Assembly: GCA_003646355.1 (NCBI GenBank)
Contig: QNFO01000038.1
Coordinates: 1 to 8,179 of the forward strand
Length of the DNA stretch: 8,179 nucleotides
Direction of reading: 5' to 3'
DNA from: Gammaproteobacteria bacterium
GTDB lineage: Bacteria; Pseudomonadota; Gammaproteobacteria; Pseudomonadales; Porticoccaceae
Shown: piece after piece, positions 7,701 through 8,179 of the stretch
Layout of the letters: the number at the start of each line of letters is the position of its first letter
Numbering within the stretch: the stretch's first letter is position 1
Notes under the pieces: generated by a model
The model's input: the letters and a program-made list of their open reading frames with translations, nothing else
What the model was told of the DNA's origin: nothing
Database searches by the model: none
Made by a program: the position numbers and the translations under genes

Positions 7701-7785
7701 GTTGGCATCAAACGTTGATGTAAGTTCCAATTATTTAGTGATTCCCATTGTTTTCAGACACTGATGTATTAAGACTTAAGTCATT

Positions 7786-7804
7786 AAAAAAACGAGGTTT
7801 TTTT
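7786..7804. repeat. A-tract/T-tract inverted repeat
   Basis: AAAAAAAC (7786-7793) and GTTTTTTT (7797-7804) are perfect inverted arms around GAG. The perfect palindrome GACTTAAGTC lies just upstream (7773-7782). Such tracts may bend DNA or bind nucleoid proteins upstream of the promoter block 66 nt further on; no function is shown by the sequence. Confidence 0.3.
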
Positions 7805-7869
7805 CATGTAAGCGACTGATATATGACAATAACTTTCCATATATTTTTTTGCGATCAACCCCGCGAATG

Positions 7870-7901
7870 TCTTGCATAACGAAAAATCATATAGTACAAA
7901 G
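7870..7901 (+). promoter_or_regulatory. Duplicated 32-nt promoter-like block, copy 2
   Basis: Identical at 30 of 32 positions to 3900-3931, including TATAGT at 7890-7895 and CTTGCATAA at 7871-7879. The flanks diverge sharply on both sides. The block ends 121 nt before the ATG at 8023, against 116 nt in copy 1. Conservation of the block within otherwise diverged spacer argues for a shared promoter or regulator site. Confidence 0.6.
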
Positions 7902-7934
7902 CGGCCTAATAAAAAAATATTTAGAGCCGATTGC

Positions 7935-7995
7935 GTATTAGTCAGCGGCTAATGCAGTTCACAATAAGATTAATCCGGTGTTGACAAGTCATCGG
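7935..7995 (+). other. Possible stems in the leader of the second DUF1329 gene
   Basis: GTATTAG (7935-7941) can pair with CTAATGC (7949-7955), with one G-U pair. CCGGTG (7975-7980) can pair with CATCGG (7990-7995), also with one G-U pair. Their sequences are unrelated to the hairpins of the first leader, but the position (between promoter block and start codon) is the same. Individually these are short and could occur by chance. Confidence 0.25.
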
Positions 7996-8022
7996 AAAAA
8001 TAATGATAAATGGGGTTCCGTA

Positions 8023-8179
8023 ATGCACATTAAGAAGTACGATTTTGACTACAGCCGTCGGTTTTTTATGGACAAGATGGCCAAAGGTGCCATGGGCGCT
8101 GGTGTTCTTACCTCCATGATGCCGCTGGTCGGCAACACCGGTGATATCAGTAAAGCCTACCCGGAAGAGCTGACCAACA
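8023..8179 (+). CDS. DUF1329-family exported protein, paralogue (copy 2), N-terminal part, runs off right edge
   Basis: Fifty-two codons are visible from ATG 8023. They match the first DUF1329 protein at 47 of 52 residues; the changes are R4K, L19M, T23A, L32M and I36V, all mild. The twin-arginine motif SRRFFM and the cleavage region ending ISKA are unchanged, so this copy should also use the Tat pathway to the periplasm. GGGG at 8012-8015 is the likely ribosome binding site. The gene has its own copy of the 32-nt promoter block and lies after a strong terminator, so it is an independent unit. The rest of the gene, and whether another DUF1302 barrel follows, lie outside the window. The family call is by similarity to copy 1. 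Confidence 0.88.
   Translation, partial: MHIKKYDFDYSRRFFMDKMAKGAMGAGVLTSMMPLVGNTGDISKAYPEELTN

Larger units (their letters stand above)
7628..8022. other. 395-nt AT-rich gap before the second DUF1329 gene
   Basis: No gene was found. It contains a short GC hairpin (7681-7700), a 10-bp palindrome GACTTAAGTC (7773-7782) and an A-tract/T-tract inverted repeat (AAAAAAAC 7786-7793 with GTTTTTTT 7797-7804). It also holds the second copy of the 32-nt promoter-like block (7870-7901) and a leader with possible stems. Its layout mirrors the gap before the first DUF1329 gene, with loose similarity beginning about 30 nt upstream of the block (CCATA, then a T-rich run). Confidence 0.6.

Noticed and set aside
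7656..7718. 20-codon ORF (starts MHKLAWIL) overlapping the small hairpin after the barrel terminator
   Set aside because: No ribosome binding site, and it follows directly after a strong terminator with no promoter for it; its apparent hydrophobicity is not enough to call a peptide gene.
3900..7901. The two 32-nt blocks as ends of a mobile element (direct repeats flanking an insertion)
   Set aside because: The block is repeated at the same place relative to two paralogous genes, no transposase or integrase lies between, and the repeat is better explained as duplicated promoters of a tandem gene duplication.
7981..8010. TTGACA (7981-7986) followed after 18 nt by GATAAA (8005-8010) as a sigma70 promoter for the second DUF1329 gene
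   Set aside because: Transcription would start near 8017, removing the GGGG ribosome binding site, and the -10 match is poor. The same TTGACA is not present in the leader of copy 1, unlike the 32-nt block.

Overview
The window looks like a gammaproteobacterial chromosome segment. The divergent ispB / rplU-rpmA-obgE-proB arrangement and the close match of each protein to its enterobacterial and pseudomonad relatives support this. The outer-membrane barrel and Tat/Sec signal peptides show a Gram-negative cell. A marine, lipid- or hydrocarbon-using lineage would fit the right half, but that is inference.

Left half (1-3639), housekeeping: the 5' end of ispB (polyprenyl diphosphate synthase) runs leftward from a near-consensus sigma70 promoter. 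A rightward promoter with a GC-rich discriminator drives rplU (L21) and rpmA (L27), closed by a strong intrinsic terminator at 1153-1179. The GTPase gene obgE and the proline-biosynthesis gene proB follow, both with GTG starts and only 32 nt apart. These genes serve isoprenoid quinone side-chain synthesis, ribosome structure and assembly, and the first step of proline synthesis.

Right half (3640-8179), accessory: after a 408-nt AT-rich gap comes a DUF1329-family gene with a twin-arginine signal peptide. Next is a DUF1302-family outer-membrane barrel gene ending in a strong terminator (7596-7627). After a second gap of 441 nt a second DUF1329 gene begins and runs off the right edge. The two DUF1329 genes are paralogues, with 47 of 52 visible N-terminal residues identical. 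Each is preceded by the same 32-nt block (30/32 identical) about 120 nt upstream of its start codon. The block has the size and content of a core promoter, including a TATAGT -10-like hexamer. This is a tandem duplication of an exported-protein/barrel module together with its promoter. The pair is probably an envelope system for a hydrophobic compound: a periplasmic lipid-binding-like protein working with an outer-membrane channel. The substrate cannot be read from the sequence.

The most interesting signals are the duplicated promoter block, the Tat signal on a DUF1329 protein paired with a Sec-exported barrel, the lack of synonymous change in codons 5-13 of the two paralogues, and the structured leaders of both copies. 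I saw no CRISPR array, tRNA, rRNA, insertion sequence or phage gene.
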